A stretch of 33,989 nucleotides of DNA from Actinomycetota bacterium (GTDB lineage Bacteria; Actinomycetota; Actinomycetes; Nanopelagicales; Nanopelagicaceae): positions 1-33,989 of the forward strand of contig CANBVR010000015.1 in assembly GCA_947372965.1 (NCBI GenBank), given 5' to 3'. This document shows, one piece after another, positions 15,348 to 23,502 of this stretch. The notes under the pieces were generated by a model, which saw only the letters and a program-made list of their open reading frames with translations, ran no database searches and was not told the DNA's origin. Both the position numbers and the translations under genes were made by a program. Positions within the stretch are counted from its first letter, which is position 1. The number at the start of each line of letters is the position of its first letter.

Positions 15348-16265
15348 ATGCGCCTTGGAGTTTTAGATGTTGGATCAAATACGGTCCACCTCCAGGTCTT
15401 TGATACCCACAATGGCGCCCGCCCCAATCCGACTTTCAATTACAAGGAAGACCTTCGCCTAACTGAATATATTGATTCTTCAAATAATATTTCCACAGCC
15501 GGAATTGATGCCCTTCGAACTGCAATCAAAAATGCAACAACTCAAGCCAAGGCTGTGCAAACTAAAGAGTTACTACCATTTGCAACCTCAGCTCTTCGCG
15601 AAGCTGCAAATGGCCCAGAAATAATTGCGGCGGTAAATAAAGAATTTGATATTGATCTACAAGTTCTCACTGGTGAAGATGAAGCAAAACTCACTTTCCT
15701 TGCCGCCAGGCGATGGTTTGGTTGGTCAGCCGGACGTTTACTAGTTATCGATATTGGTGGCGGTTCCCTTGAAATTGCGTCAGGTATTGATGAAGCACCT
15801 GAAGTTGCGGTTTCGCTTCCACTTGGCGCCGCACGTTTAACAAAAGATCATCTCACCGGAGATCCATTCACTTCAAAAAGTATTCGTGCCCTTCGCGACC
15901 ATGTAGAAGCTCAGTTAGAATCAATTTTGCCCGCACTGGTACAACATCAAAATTCTGACCGTGCGATTGCAACTAGTAAAACTCTACGAACTCTCGCCAG
16001 ATTAACGGGTGACTGGTTTGGTGGAAATGGCAAAGCTATTACCTTGGATTCCATTCGAAAGATGCCAAGCAAACTTGCTGACATGACTCTGGAAGATCGA
16101 ATTAAACTTCCCGGAGTTTCAGCAAACCGAGCCCGTCAGATCACAGCCGGTGCATTTGTTGCCGAAAGCGTTATGCGTAATCTCGATTTAGAGAAGTTGG
16201 AAATATGCCCTTGGGCGCTACGTGAAGGCGTTATTTTGAAATATATGGATTGGACTGAGCGTTAA
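15348..16265 (+). CDS. ppx: Exopolyphosphatase / GppA-type phosphatase
   Basis: Member of the Ppx/GppA family in the actin/hexokinase superfamily; hydrolyses terminal phosphates of polyphosphate, or pppGpp. The 305-residue protein is the short, two-domain form like actinobacterial Ppx1 (about 340) and lacks the HD-like C-terminal domains of E. coli Ppx (513). Motifs are LDVGSNTVHLQVF (5-17, phosphate-1), FATSALREA (about 83-91), and VIDIGGGSLEIASG (about 132-145, phosphate-2). It stands six bases from the convergent mutT1 stop and close to ppk1, making a polyphosphate synthesis/breakdown group. Ppx and GppA activities cannot be told apart by sequence alone. Confidence 0.9.
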   Translation: MRLGVLDVGSNTVHLQVFDTHNGARPNPTFNYKEDLRLTEYIDSSNNISTAGIDALRTAIKNATTQAKAVQTKELLPFATSALREAANGPEIIAAVNKEFDIDLQVLTGEDEAKLTFLAARRWFGWSAGRLLVIDIGGGSLEIASGIDEAPEVAVSLPLGAARLTKDHLTGDPFTSKSIRALRDHVEAQLESILPALVQHQNSDRAIATSKTLRTLARLTGDWFGGNGKAITLDSIRKMPSKLADMTLEDRIKLPGVSANRARQITAGAFVAESVMRNLDLEKLEICPWALREGVILKYMDWTER

Positions 16266-16271
16266 AGTCTC

Positions 16272-17174
16272 TCAGACCACCGGCGCTGGAATGATTTCAA
16301 TTCCAACAACCTTCTTCTTTTTAAAGAAGATTACCCAAGCATCACCTGGAAGTAGCTTTGACTCTGGCAGATCAATCTTTGATTTCTTTGTAACTTTCTC
16401 AAGCATCCGCGGCAGAATCGGATTATGGCTGCAGAGAAGGATCACCTTTTTTTCCGTAATAACTCGCTCTGCTAACTCCTTGGCATAATCCAAAGCCTTA
16501 TCTTTATTCTTTTCAAAGGTGTATTCACTCAATTGATTAGTAACAACTGGGTCCAGGCCAAGTGCCTTGGTCATATGAATTACGGTGTCATAACAACGGA
16601 CTGCATCTGAAGTGTGAATCTGCGTTGGGGCATAAGCCTGATAGATCGAGAGCATGCGCTTTGCTTGAAGTTGGCCCATTTGGTCAAGTGGGCGATCTTC
16701 ATCCCCGCTCTGCCACTCCTTGCGGGCTAAAGCTTTGGCATGACGCAACATTATTAAAGGTGTGGCATCAAAATCCATTTCGATAAATTTACTTAGGATT
16801 TCGACATCTGATTCACGAGATAACTTTTCCAGCGCGGCATCTAATTCAATCCAAAGCAATTGATCGACTTCACTATTTGGTTGGAAATGTGAACCGTCCT
16901 CAATTGCTTGCGCGCTCCAATAGGAAACTTCTTTTTCACCATCAACTGAGTAATACTTAATTTGATCGATGTATTGACCCATCCGAACTTGTAAGCCGGT
17001 TTCCTCCATAATTTCGCGATAAGCGCAGGCAAGTAAAGTTTCATTTGAATCTACTTTGCCCTTAGGGAGTGACCAATCGTCATAGCGAGGACGATGAACG
17101 ATTGCCGTTTCGATTTCGCCTATTTCATTTTGGCGCCAAACTACGCCACCAGCGGCACGTATCATCTCGCTCAT
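16272..17174 (-). CDS. mutT1: MutT1-type Nudix hydrolase fused to histidine phosphatase (RHG) domain
   Basis: Two-domain protein of 300 residues. The N-terminal Nudix domain carries a full Nudix box, G(K)VDSNETLLACAYREIMEETGL (first G to last L, about 37-59). The C-terminal SixA/phosphoglycerate-mutase-like domain has the LRHAK motif (about 142-146) and a second His in LLCSHNP. Mycobacterial MutT1, also next to ppk1, has this layout and degrades 8-oxo-dGTP/8-oxo-GTP and diadenosine polyphosphates. Start chosen at ATG 17174, which overlaps the ppk1 stop as ATGA; an ATG at 17192 would add six residues inside ppk1. Co-expressed with ppk1, so it may also handle nucleotide products of polyphosphate metabolism (inference). 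Confidence 0.92.
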   Translation of the reverse strand: MSEMIRAAGGVVWRQNEIGEIETAIVHRPRYDDWSLPKGKVDSNETLLACAYREIMEETGLQVRMGQYIDQIKYYSVDGEKEVSYWSAQAIEDGSHFQPNSEVDQLLWIELDAALEKLSRESDVEILSKFIEMDFDATPLIMLRHAKALARKEWQSGDEDRPLDQMGQLQAKRMLSIYQAYAPTQIHTSDAVRCYDTVIHMTKALGLDPVVTNQLSEYTFEKNKDKALDYAKELAERVITEKKVILLCSHNPILPRMLEKVTKKSKIDLPESKLLPGDAWVIFFKKKKVVGIEIIPAPVV

Positions 17175-19264
17175 CCCCGATCTCGATACCATCTAATAAC
17201 TTGCGAGTGGAAATCTTCTAGGCGCTGCCCATCGGCGTTATTTACTACGCGCTTCCAATTTCCATCACTTTGCATATGCCAACTAGGTGTTATTGGTGAG
17301 AGATAACCATCAAGAGCGCGTTGAAGCATTCGTTTGTGGTCAACTTGGGTAATTCGAACCATGCTTTCAACTCGGCGATCTAGATTTCGATGCATTAAAT
17401 CTGCGCTGCCGATCCAAAATTCCTCTTCCCCACCATTAGCAAAATGGAAGATTCTTGAGTGCTCGAGGAATCGACCGAGAATCGAACGGGCTGAAATATT
17501 TTCAGATAGACCCGGTACGCCCGCGCGAATGGCGCAAATACCTCTAATAACTAAATCAATCTTTACGCCAGCCGATGAAGCCTCGTATAGTTTTTCAATA
17601 AACTCTTCATCCAAAATAGAATTTAGTTTGAAGCGAATGAAGGCTGGCTTTCCAGCTTTTTGGTTATCAATCTCGCGTTGGATCCGCTCTAATAAACCAC
17701 TTCGTAGAGTTCGTGGCGCAACAAGCAAGCGATCAAAAGAAGTTTGCGGGGCAAAACCAGAAAGCTGGTTAAAGAGTTTATTTACATCTTCGCCCAACAC
17801 AGGATCGCTACTAAGAATGCCAAAATCTTCATAGAGCCTTGCGGTCTTTGGGTTGTAATTACCGGTGCCCATGTGAACGTAGCGGCGAATTCCACTTCCC
17901 TCTTGGCGCACAACCAATGAGAGTTTTGCGTGAGTCTTAAGGCCAACTAGGCCGTAAACAACGTGAACACCGGCATCTTCAAGCTTTCTAGCCCAGCGCA
18001 CATTTGCTTGCTCATCAAAGCGGGCGCGGATTTCAATTACAGCAAGAACCTGCTTGCCAGATTCGGCTGCCTCAATCAAGGCTTCGACAATTGGAGAGTC
18101 GCCAGAAGTTCTATAAAGAGTTTGCTTGATTGCAAGAACATTTGGATCTCGCGCTGCCAATTCGAGGAACTTCACCACCGATGAATTAAATGATTCATAT
18201 GGGTGGTGAACTAGCACCTCTCGACGACGGATCGAGTCAAAAAACTCTTCAGATGAATCTGGATCCACCTCACGCAGATCCCAAGCAACTTGATTTCTAA
18301 ATGCGGGGAATTTGAGAGCAGGTAGATCAAGATCAGCGATCATATTTAATCCCGTTAAATCCAATGGTTCTGGATAACGACTTATGTCCTCTTCTTTGAT
18401 TGCTAATTCATCTTTCAAGGTCTCTAGCAATTCTGGATTTATATCAGGTGATACCTCTAGGCGAACTGGTGGGCCAAACTTGCGGCGCAACAATTCTTGT
18501 TCCATCGATGCAAGAAGATCCTCTGATTCTTCCTCTTCAAGTTCTAGGTCAGCATTTCGCGTTAATCTAAAGGTGTAGCAATCAACTATTTCCATTCCGG
18601 GAAAGAGTTCTGAAATATTTGCAGTAATAACCTGTTCGAGCGGAACAAAGCGACGATCATCAATATTTGTAGTTTGAACAAAACGTGGCAGATTTGACGG
18701 AACCTTTACGCGAGCAAAAAATCTTGCCCCACTCTCTGGGTTCTTTACAACTACCGCAAGGTTTAGTGAGAGACCTGAGATATATGGAAATGGGTGAGAG
18801 GGATCGACCGCCAGTGGTGTTAAAACTGGAAAAATTTTCTTCTGAAAGTTTGCCGATGCGACGGCTTTTTCCTCTTCCGATAATTGCTCCCAATTTAATA
18901 AATTTATATCGCTCTCGATTAATTTAGGAAAGATATCCTCGTGATAACACTTTGTTACTCGACGCATGAGCTCTTCGGTTTTATCGGAGATTGCGGTCAT
19001 CAGTTGTGTAGGTGTGTAACCAGCGGTATTCGGCTTGGTTACTCCTGATTCCAATTTCCGTTTTAAGGTCGCAACTCGAATCATGTAAAAGTCATCGAGG
19101 TTTGAGGAAAAGATGGATAGGAATCGACAACGCTCCAAAAGAGGTGTCTGTGGGTCTTCGGCTAATTCCAAAACTCTTTGATCGAAATCCAGCCAACTAA
19201 GTTCGCGGTCCACCAAAGTCCCGCGCGGATTTGCCGCTAGTACCGGGAAGTCTTGGGGAGCCAT
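17171..19264 (-). CDS. ppk1: Polyphosphate kinase 1
   Basis: Catalyses reversible transfer of the ATP gamma-phosphate to polyphosphate. The 697-residue protein has the PPK N domain with ELSWLDFDQRVLELA (21-35), the head domain (about 120-310) and two PLD-like C domains. Catalytic histidines can be placed: His445 in GLKTHAKL (equivalent to the phosphorylated His435 of E. coli), His464 in RYVHMGTGNYNP (His454) and His602 in LEHSRIF (His592). Arg460-461 and the R..Y..NPKTARLYEDFG region are also intact, so it should be active. First of a two-gene unit with mutT1. A weak CACAAT hexamer sits 6 bases before the ATG; PHO-box-like repeats lie about 100 bases upstream. Confidence 0.97.
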   Translation of the reverse strand: MAPQDFPVLAANPRGTLVDRELSWLDFDQRVLELAEDPQTPLLERCRFLSIFSSNLDDFYMIRVATLKRKLESGVTKPNTAGYTPTQLMTAISDKTEELMRRVTKCYHEDIFPKLIESDINLLNWEQLSEEEKAVASANFQKKIFPVLTPLAVDPSHPFPYISGLSLNLAVVVKNPESGARFFARVKVPSNLPRFVQTTNIDDRRFVPLEQVITANISELFPGMEIVDCYTFRLTRNADLELEEEESEDLLASMEQELLRRKFGPPVRLEVSPDINPELLETLKDELAIKEEDISRYPEPLDLTGLNMIADLDLPALKFPAFRNQVAWDLREVDPDSSEEFFDSIRRREVLVHHPYESFNSSVVKFLELAARDPNVLAIKQTLYRTSGDSPIVEALIEAAESGKQVLAVIEIRARFDEQANVRWARKLEDAGVHVVYGLVGLKTHAKLSLVVRQEGSGIRRYVHMGTGNYNPKTARLYEDFGILSSDPVLGEDVNKLFNQLSGFAPQTSFDRLLVAPRTLRSGLLERIQREIDNQKAGKPAFIRFKLNSILDEEFIEKLYEASSAGVKIDLVIRGICAIRAGVPGLSENISARSILGRFLEHSRIFHFANGGEEEFWIGSADLMHRNLDRRVESMVRITQVDHKRMLQRALDGYLSPITPSWHMQSDGNWKRVVNNADGQRLEDFHSQVIRWYRDRG

Positions 19265-19359
19265 GGAGTTATTGTGCTTTAACTCTATGAACGAGTGGTA
19301 ACGAGAAGGTGAGCATTGGCCAAATCACGCTCAAGTTACGCCAAATTCAAGAGTAGCCG

Positions 19360-19394
19360 CCGTTCGCCAAGACCTCCCTTCCGTTCACCCAAGA
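19360..19394. promoter_or_regulatory. PHO-box-like direct repeat between ppk1 and mreB
   Basis: CCGTTCGCCAAGA (19360-19372) and CCGTTCACCCAAGA (19381-19394) are near-identical direct repeats with GTTC starts 21 bases apart. Their core resembles the GTTCACC unit bound by PhoP/RegX3-type regulators in actinobacteria. They lie about 40-75 bases upstream of the predicted mreB start and 100-130 bases from ppk1, so either gene could be the target. Confidence 0.45.
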
Positions 19395-19421
19395 TATCTA
19401 TTCATGCAAGCAAATCGAATC

Positions 19422-19427
19422 TAGAAT
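19422..19427 (+). promoter_or_regulatory. -10 element (TAGAAT) of mreB, probably leaderless
   Basis: TAGAAT, five of six to consensus, ends 7 bases before ATG 19435; no Shine-Dalgarno is visible. Confidence 0.55.
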
Positions 19428-19434
19428 TTACGCG

Positions 19435-20463
19435 ATGAAGAATCCATTTGGCCACGACCTAGCGATCGATATCGGGACTGCAAATACTGTCATCTATCAA
19501 TCGAATAAAGGCATTGTTCTTAATGAGCCAAGTGTGGTTTGTATTAATACTGACAATGGAAATGTGATGTCGGTTGGAAATGAAGCTCGCAAAATGGTTG
19601 GCCGCACACCAGATAATATTGTTTCGATCCGTCCATTGAAAGATGGCGTTGTTGCAGATTTTGAAACTGCCCAGAAGATGTTGCGGATGTTTATGGAATC
19701 TGTTGGATCACGCAGATTGCTTTCCAAGCCAACAGTAATTGTTGCAGTCCCGCCAGTTGTAACATCGGTAGAACATCGTGCAATTAAAGATGCGGCATAT
19801 GCCGCAGGTGCCCGCAAGGTTTACATCATGGAAGAACCCATGGCTGCTGCAATCGGCGCCGGACTGCCCGTGCAGGAACCAATGGGATCCATGATTGTAG
19901 ATATTGGTGGTGGCACAACCGATGTTGCCGTTATCTCTCTCGGCGGCATCGTTACCTCCCGTTCTATTCGAATCGGCGGTGATGCTCTTGATGCTTCAAT
20001 TGTTGCTTATGTTAAGAATCGCTTCAATTTGTTAATTGGTGAGCGAACAGCTGAAGAGTTAAAGATGGCGATTGGTTCGGCATTTAAATTAAAGACTGAA
20101 TCATCGGCTCGCGTACGTGGACGCGACTTAGTAACTGGGCTACCAAAAGATATAGAAATCGCACCAGAAGAAGTGCGCGAAGCGATTGCTGATGGAATTT
20201 CCAGAATAATCGCAGCAATCAAATCTACCTTGGACGAAACTCCACCTGATTTAGTCGCCGATCTTTCCCGTAATGGAATTGTGCTTGCTGGTGGCGGTGC
20301 ACTTTTGCATGGTTTGCCAGAACGACTTCGCCACGACACTGGGATGCCAGTATCCATTAGTGAAGATCCACTCCATGCCGTTGTAAATGGCGCTGGAAAG
20401 TGTGTTGAGAATATTGAGATGTTGAAGCAGATTCTGATTCCAGAATCAAAAGGTTCTAATTAG
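19435..20463 (+). CDS. mreB: MreB-like actin-family rod-shape protein
   Basis: Bacterial actin homologue, 342 residues, normal MreB length. It forms membrane-associated filaments that guide lateral wall synthesis. Motifs are phosphate-1 DIGTANTVIY (12-21), EEPMAAAIGAGLPV (about 138-151), phosphate-2 DIGGGTTDVAVISLGG (about 156-171), and the adenosine motif GIVLAGGGALLHGLPE (about 280-295). No mreC, mreD, rodA or pbp2 genes lie beside it in this window, whereas mreBCD is usual. The neighbours on both sides point away or toward it: ppk1 is divergent and an SGNH hydrolase is convergent with a 4-base overlap. MreB and Mbl paralogues cannot be distinguished here. Confidence 0.94.
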   Translation: MKNPFGHDLAIDIGTANTVIYQSNKGIVLNEPSVVCINTDNGNVMSVGNEARKMVGRTPDNIVSIRPLKDGVVADFETAQKMLRMFMESVGSRRLLSKPTVIVAVPPVVTSVEHRAIKDAAYAAGARKVYIMEEPMAAAIGAGLPVQEPMGSMIVDIGGGTTDVAVISLGGIVTSRSIRIGGDALDASIVAYVKNRFNLLIGERTAEELKMAIGSAFKLKTESSARVRGRDLVTGLPKDIEIAPEEVREAIADGISRIIAAIKSTLDETPPDLVADLSRNGIVLAGGGALLHGLPERLRHDTGMPVSISEDPLHAVVNGAGKCVENIEMLKQILIPESKGSN

Positions 20464-21233
20464 CTCCACTTAATTGGAGTTGCTTGTTTCGAACTTCGCC
20501 CATCACCAGATGATTTCCCGCGCGCTCTTCGCCAGATCCATGGAATAACAAAGGTAATAATCCAGATTGTGTTTTCACTAATTCGCTTTAACTTTGGTTT
20601 TGGTTGGGCTTGCGGCAAAGGAATTCGCCAACTTTTATCAAAAGGATAACCCAATTTTTCTAAGACCGATTGCGCTAGCCGCCAATGGCCTTTGGCATTT
20701 AAGTGAAGGCGATCGGTATGAATAAAGCGACGATCGGCTAGCCAAGGCGCATCTTGAGCTTCATTTAGTATTGCGCCGTATTTCTTAGCTGTTTCTCGAA
20801 CATCAATATTGAAATCACTAAAACGCTTGTGCCAAAGGTCTGCTGTCTTTCCTTTAGCATCGACTCGATCTAGAACTGTAAATAACATAACGCTGGCGCC
20901 AGTTGCGGTTAACTCTGCCACGGCATCGTGATAGCGCTGCTTTGCAAGTGCCGGATTGTAATTTGGGCGCAAACCATCATTGGCTCCGGCATGAAATGAG
21001 ATCAAAGTATCTTTGCCGGTCACAAATTTCTTTGCAGCGCGAATCTGATCATCAATTACTTGTTGGAGTAATTTTCCACGGATCGCAAGATTTGCATATG
21101 TGAAATCTGGATTTCCTTCGGCCATCACATCGGCAACGCGATCTGCCCAGCCGCGATACTCGCCATTAACCTTTTCATCGCACATACCTTCAGAGAAAGA
21201 ATCTCCAAGGACGATAAATCGGTTGTACTTCAT
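20460..21233 (-). CDS. SGNH/GDSL-family hydrolase (copy 1)
   Basis: Predicted 257-residue esterase/lipase of the SGNH fold. Visible blocks are FIVLGDSFSEG with nucleophile Ser12, an Asn in HAGANDG (Asn85) and the catalytic pair DRLHLN (Asp174, His177). There is no signal peptide. The C-terminal region has a tryptophan-rich hydrophobic stretch, NTIWIITFVIPWIWRRARGK (about 222-241), followed by SSGDGRSSKQ, an ending seen in many actinobacterial SGNH proteins. It is the last gene of cysS-rlmB-SGNH, 3 bases after rlmB. Substrate unknown; acyl groups on lipids or glycans are likely for the family. Confidence 0.88.
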   Translation of the reverse strand: MKYNRFIVLGDSFSEGMCDEKVNGEYRGWADRVADVMAEGNPDFTYANLAIRGKLLQQVIDDQIRAAKKFVTGKDTLISFHAGANDGLRPNYNPALAKQRYHDAVAELTATGASVMLFTVLDRVDAKGKTADLWHKRFSDFNIDVRETAKKYGAILNEAQDAPWLADRRFIHTDRLHLNAKGHWRLAQSVLEKLGYPFDKSWRIPLPQAQPKPKLKRISENTIWIITFVIPWIWRRARGKSSGDGRSSKQATPIKWS

Positions 21234-21236
21234 GGC

Positions 21237-22091
21237 TTACTCCCCGCGAATTTCCGCAATCTTATAAAGCGTAATTGCGGTTGCAACAGAGGCATTTAAG
21301 GATTCGACATCAGATTGCATCGGAATCGAAAGAATCAGGTCGCACTTCTCGCGAGTTAAACGAGAAAGGCCTTTTCCTTCTGAACCAACTATCAAATAGA
21401 CCGACTCCTTGGCAAGTGAAAAACCAGGCAAGTTCTCTTGTCCTTCGGCATCTAAACCAACAACAAAATAACCTTCCTTCTTCGCATCTTCAATCGAGCG
21501 AACCAAGTTTGTTACTTGGCAGATTGGTAAGCGTGCTGCGGCGCCGGCTGATGATTTCCAAGCTGAACCGGTCATAGTTGCATTGCGACGTTCTGGGATA
21601 ACAACGCCGTCTGCGTTAAATGCAGCAGCAGATCGAACAATCGCACCGAGATTATGTGGATCGGTGACGCCATCTAAACCAATAACTAAACCTGGCTTCT
21701 TAGCGCCCTTGATGATCGCTTCGAATTCTTTATATTGAAAGGGCTTGATGATTAACGCAACACCTTGGTGGTTTGTTGTTCCAGTAACGCCATCTAATTG
21801 ACCACGTGGGACTTCTTTAATTGTTAATCCTTGATTCTTTGCTAGGCGAAGAGCTTCGGTCATTCGCTCATCCATCTCAACGCGTTCGGCAACCATCAAT
21901 TCCTTTGCCGGAATCTTGGCGCGCAGCGCTTCGACTACTGGGTTGCGACCAGCAACTGCATCTTCTGAGGCGCGAGTTTCTAACCGGGATTCTGGTTTGC
22001 GGGTGGTGGTTCGCTTTGCTGCTGGACGATTTGGCTTATTGCCATCTTCATATCCAAGTTGTTCGCGACGCTTACGTCCGGGCCTCACCAT
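21237..22091 (-). CDS. rlmB: 23S rRNA 2'-O-ribose methyltransferase (RlmB/TrmH-SpoU family)
   Basis: SAM-dependent methyltransferase of 284 residues; RlmB methylates a guanosine of 23S rRNA (G2251 in E. coli). The protein has a lysine/arginine-rich N-terminal extension (about 1-45), a substrate-binding L30e-like domain (VAGRNPVVEALR, about 46-57), and the knotted SpoU domain with GLDGVTDPHNLGAIVRSAAA (about 138-157), LIVGSEGKGLSRL (about 233-245) and SLNASVATAI. All three SpoU motifs are intact. It starts directly after the cysS stop codon, and the cysS-spoU pairing is a long-conserved actinobacterial arrangement. TrmH-like tRNA activity is a less likely alternative. Confidence 0.93.
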   Translation of the reverse strand: MVRPGRKRREQLGYEDGNKPNRPAAKRTTTRKPESRLETRASEDAVAGRNPVVEALRAKIPAKELMVAERVEMDERMTEALRLAKNQGLTIKEVPRGQLDGVTGTTNHQGVALIIKPFQYKEFEAIIKGAKKPGLVIGLDGVTDPHNLGAIVRSAAAFNADGVVIPERRNATMTGSAWKSSAGAAARLPICQVTNLVRSIEDAKKEGYFVVGLDAEGQENLPGFSLAKESVYLIVGSEGKGLSRLTREKCDLILSIPMQSDVESLNASVATAITLYKIAEIRGE

Positions 22092-23480
22092 TTAATTAGC
22101 CGTCCATCTCGTGCCATTTGCAGTGTCTTCAATTGTGATTCCTAACTTTGTGAGGGAATCGCGAATGAGATCACTCGCGGCAAAATCTTTTCGTTCACGT
22201 GCTGAAGTACGTTGTTCGAGGGCAAGTGAAACCAAGCCATCTAACAATTCTTTTTTATCGTTTCCAGAAGTTGCAAAGACAGGATCAAATGGGTCGCAGC
22301 CAAGTATCGCAAGTGCGCCACGAACATCGCTGGCCGCAGCAGCTAATTCCTTCTTATCGTTAGCGGTGATCGCTGAATTTCCGGTCTTAACTAATTCTGA
22401 GATATTTGCCAGAGCTGTTGGAACCGCCAAGTCATCATTCATTGCTGCTTTAAACTCTGGCGAAATAGTCTTTCCAATTTCACTTCCAAGTATTTCTGCC
22501 GCGCGAATTAAAAATCCTTCGATCCGACGGAAGTTCACAGATGACTCTTCTAGGGCTTCAAATGAAAATTCCAACATCGAACGATAGTGAGCTGAACCTA
22601 AGTACCAGCGTAATTCGATGCCGCGAACTTTCTTTAATAACTCTTGGACTTGAAGTGAATTACCAAGTGACTTGGACATTTTTTCACCACTGGTTGTTAC
22701 CCAAGCGTTGTGCATCCAGATATTTGCAAACTGCCAACCAGCAGATTGCGACTGTGCGATTTCATTTTCATGGTGCGGGAAGATTAAATCCAGGCCACCG
22801 CCATGAATATCAAAAGCTTCCCCTAAATAAGCGTGTGCCATTGCAGAGCATTCAAGGTGCCAACCGGGACGACCCGCTCCCCATGGAGTTGGCCATGATG
22901 GATCACCCGGCTTTGCCGCTTTCCAAAGTGCAAAGTCACGTGGATCTTTCTTATGCGTTAGATCGGCATCTTCAGCTGGTTGGAGATCATCTAACTTTTG
23001 ATTTGAAAGTGTTAAGTAAGAAGAAAGTGAACGAACATCTAAGTAAACATCGCCATTACCTGGCGCATAGGCATGGCCCCGGGAAATTAGAAGCTCCATC
23101 AATTCAATCATCTGCGAGATATGTCCGGTAGCGAGTGGCTCGTAGGTTGGCGGCAGAACATTTAAGGCGGCGTAAGCATCGCAAAATGCCCGTTCATACT
23201 TCATCGCAACTGCCCACCAAGGCATCTCTTCATGAACTGCTTTATGCAAAATCTTGTCATCGATATCTGTGACGTTTCGGATGAAAGTAACATCGTATTC
23301 ACTTGCAATAAGCCATCTACGCAAAATATCGAAGTTAACGCCTGAACGAATATGGCCAATATGAGGTGGGGCCTGAACAGTTGCACCGCAGAGATAGATT
23401 CCAACTTTGCCAGGTGTTAATGGTTTGAAGGTGCTGACTTTGCGATCAGCTGTATTAAATAGCTGTAGGTCGGCACTCAT
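22092..23480 (-). CDS. cysS: Cysteinyl-tRNA synthetase
   Basis: Class I aminoacyl-tRNA synthetase that charges tRNA-Cys in the cytoplasm. The 462-residue protein has the HIGH motif as PPHIGHIRSG (38-47), KMSKS at 267-271, and the zinc ligands Cys31, Cys211, His236 and Glu240. Length matches CysS (about 460); the shorter MshC, a paralogue in mycothiol synthesis, is excluded by the full C-terminal domain and gene context beside rlmB. Although it follows ispDF by only 22 bases, a TAAACT -10 lies 6 bases before its ATG, so it probably has its own leaderless promoter. Confidence 0.96.
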   Translation of the reverse strand: MSADLQLFNTADRKVSTFKPLTPGKVGIYLCGATVQAPPHIGHIRSGVNFDILRRWLIASEYDVTFIRNVTDIDDKILHKAVHEEMPWWAVAMKYERAFCDAYAALNVLPPTYEPLATGHISQMIELMELLISRGHAYAPGNGDVYLDVRSLSSYLTLSNQKLDDLQPAEDADLTHKKDPRDFALWKAAKPGDPSWPTPWGAGRPGWHLECSAMAHAYLGEAFDIHGGGLDLIFPHHENEIAQSQSAGWQFANIWMHNAWVTTSGEKMSKSLGNSLQVQELLKKVRGIELRWYLGSAHYRSMLEFSFEALEESSVNFRRIEGFLIRAAEILGSEIGKTISPEFKAAMNDDLAVPTALANISELVKTGNSAITANDKKELAAAASDVRGALAILGCDPFDPVFATSGNDKKELLDGLVSLALEQRTSARERKDFAASDLIRDSLTKLGITIEDTANGTRWTAN

Positions 23481-23486
23481 AGGGAA

Positions 23487-23492
23487 AGTTTA
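23487..23492 (-). promoter_or_regulatory. -10 element (TAAACT) of cysS, probably leaderless
   Basis: TAAACT on the minus strand, 6 bases before ATG 23480, in the 22-base gap after ispDF (cysS would also be reached by read-through from carD-ispDF). Confidence 0.5.
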
Positions 23493-23502
23493 CCTGTACT
23501 TA

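Noticed and set aside
17175-17192. Longer mutT1 start at ATG 17192
   Set aside because: ATG 17174 gives the standard ATGA overlap with the ppk1 stop and still includes the whole Nudix domain.
17334-17834. 166-codon open frame on the plus strand
   Set aside because: Antisense to the catalytic region of ppk1 with no start signal or family resemblance.
22541-23131. 196-codon open frame on the plus strand
   Set aside because: Antisense to cysS, which has intact HIGH and KMSKS motifs; the frame is a shadow of cysS codon usage.
22092-23480. MshC (mycothiol ligase) instead of CysS
   Set aside because: Full length with the C-terminal region, and the cysS-rlmB pairing, fit CysS; MshC is shorter, about 410 residues.
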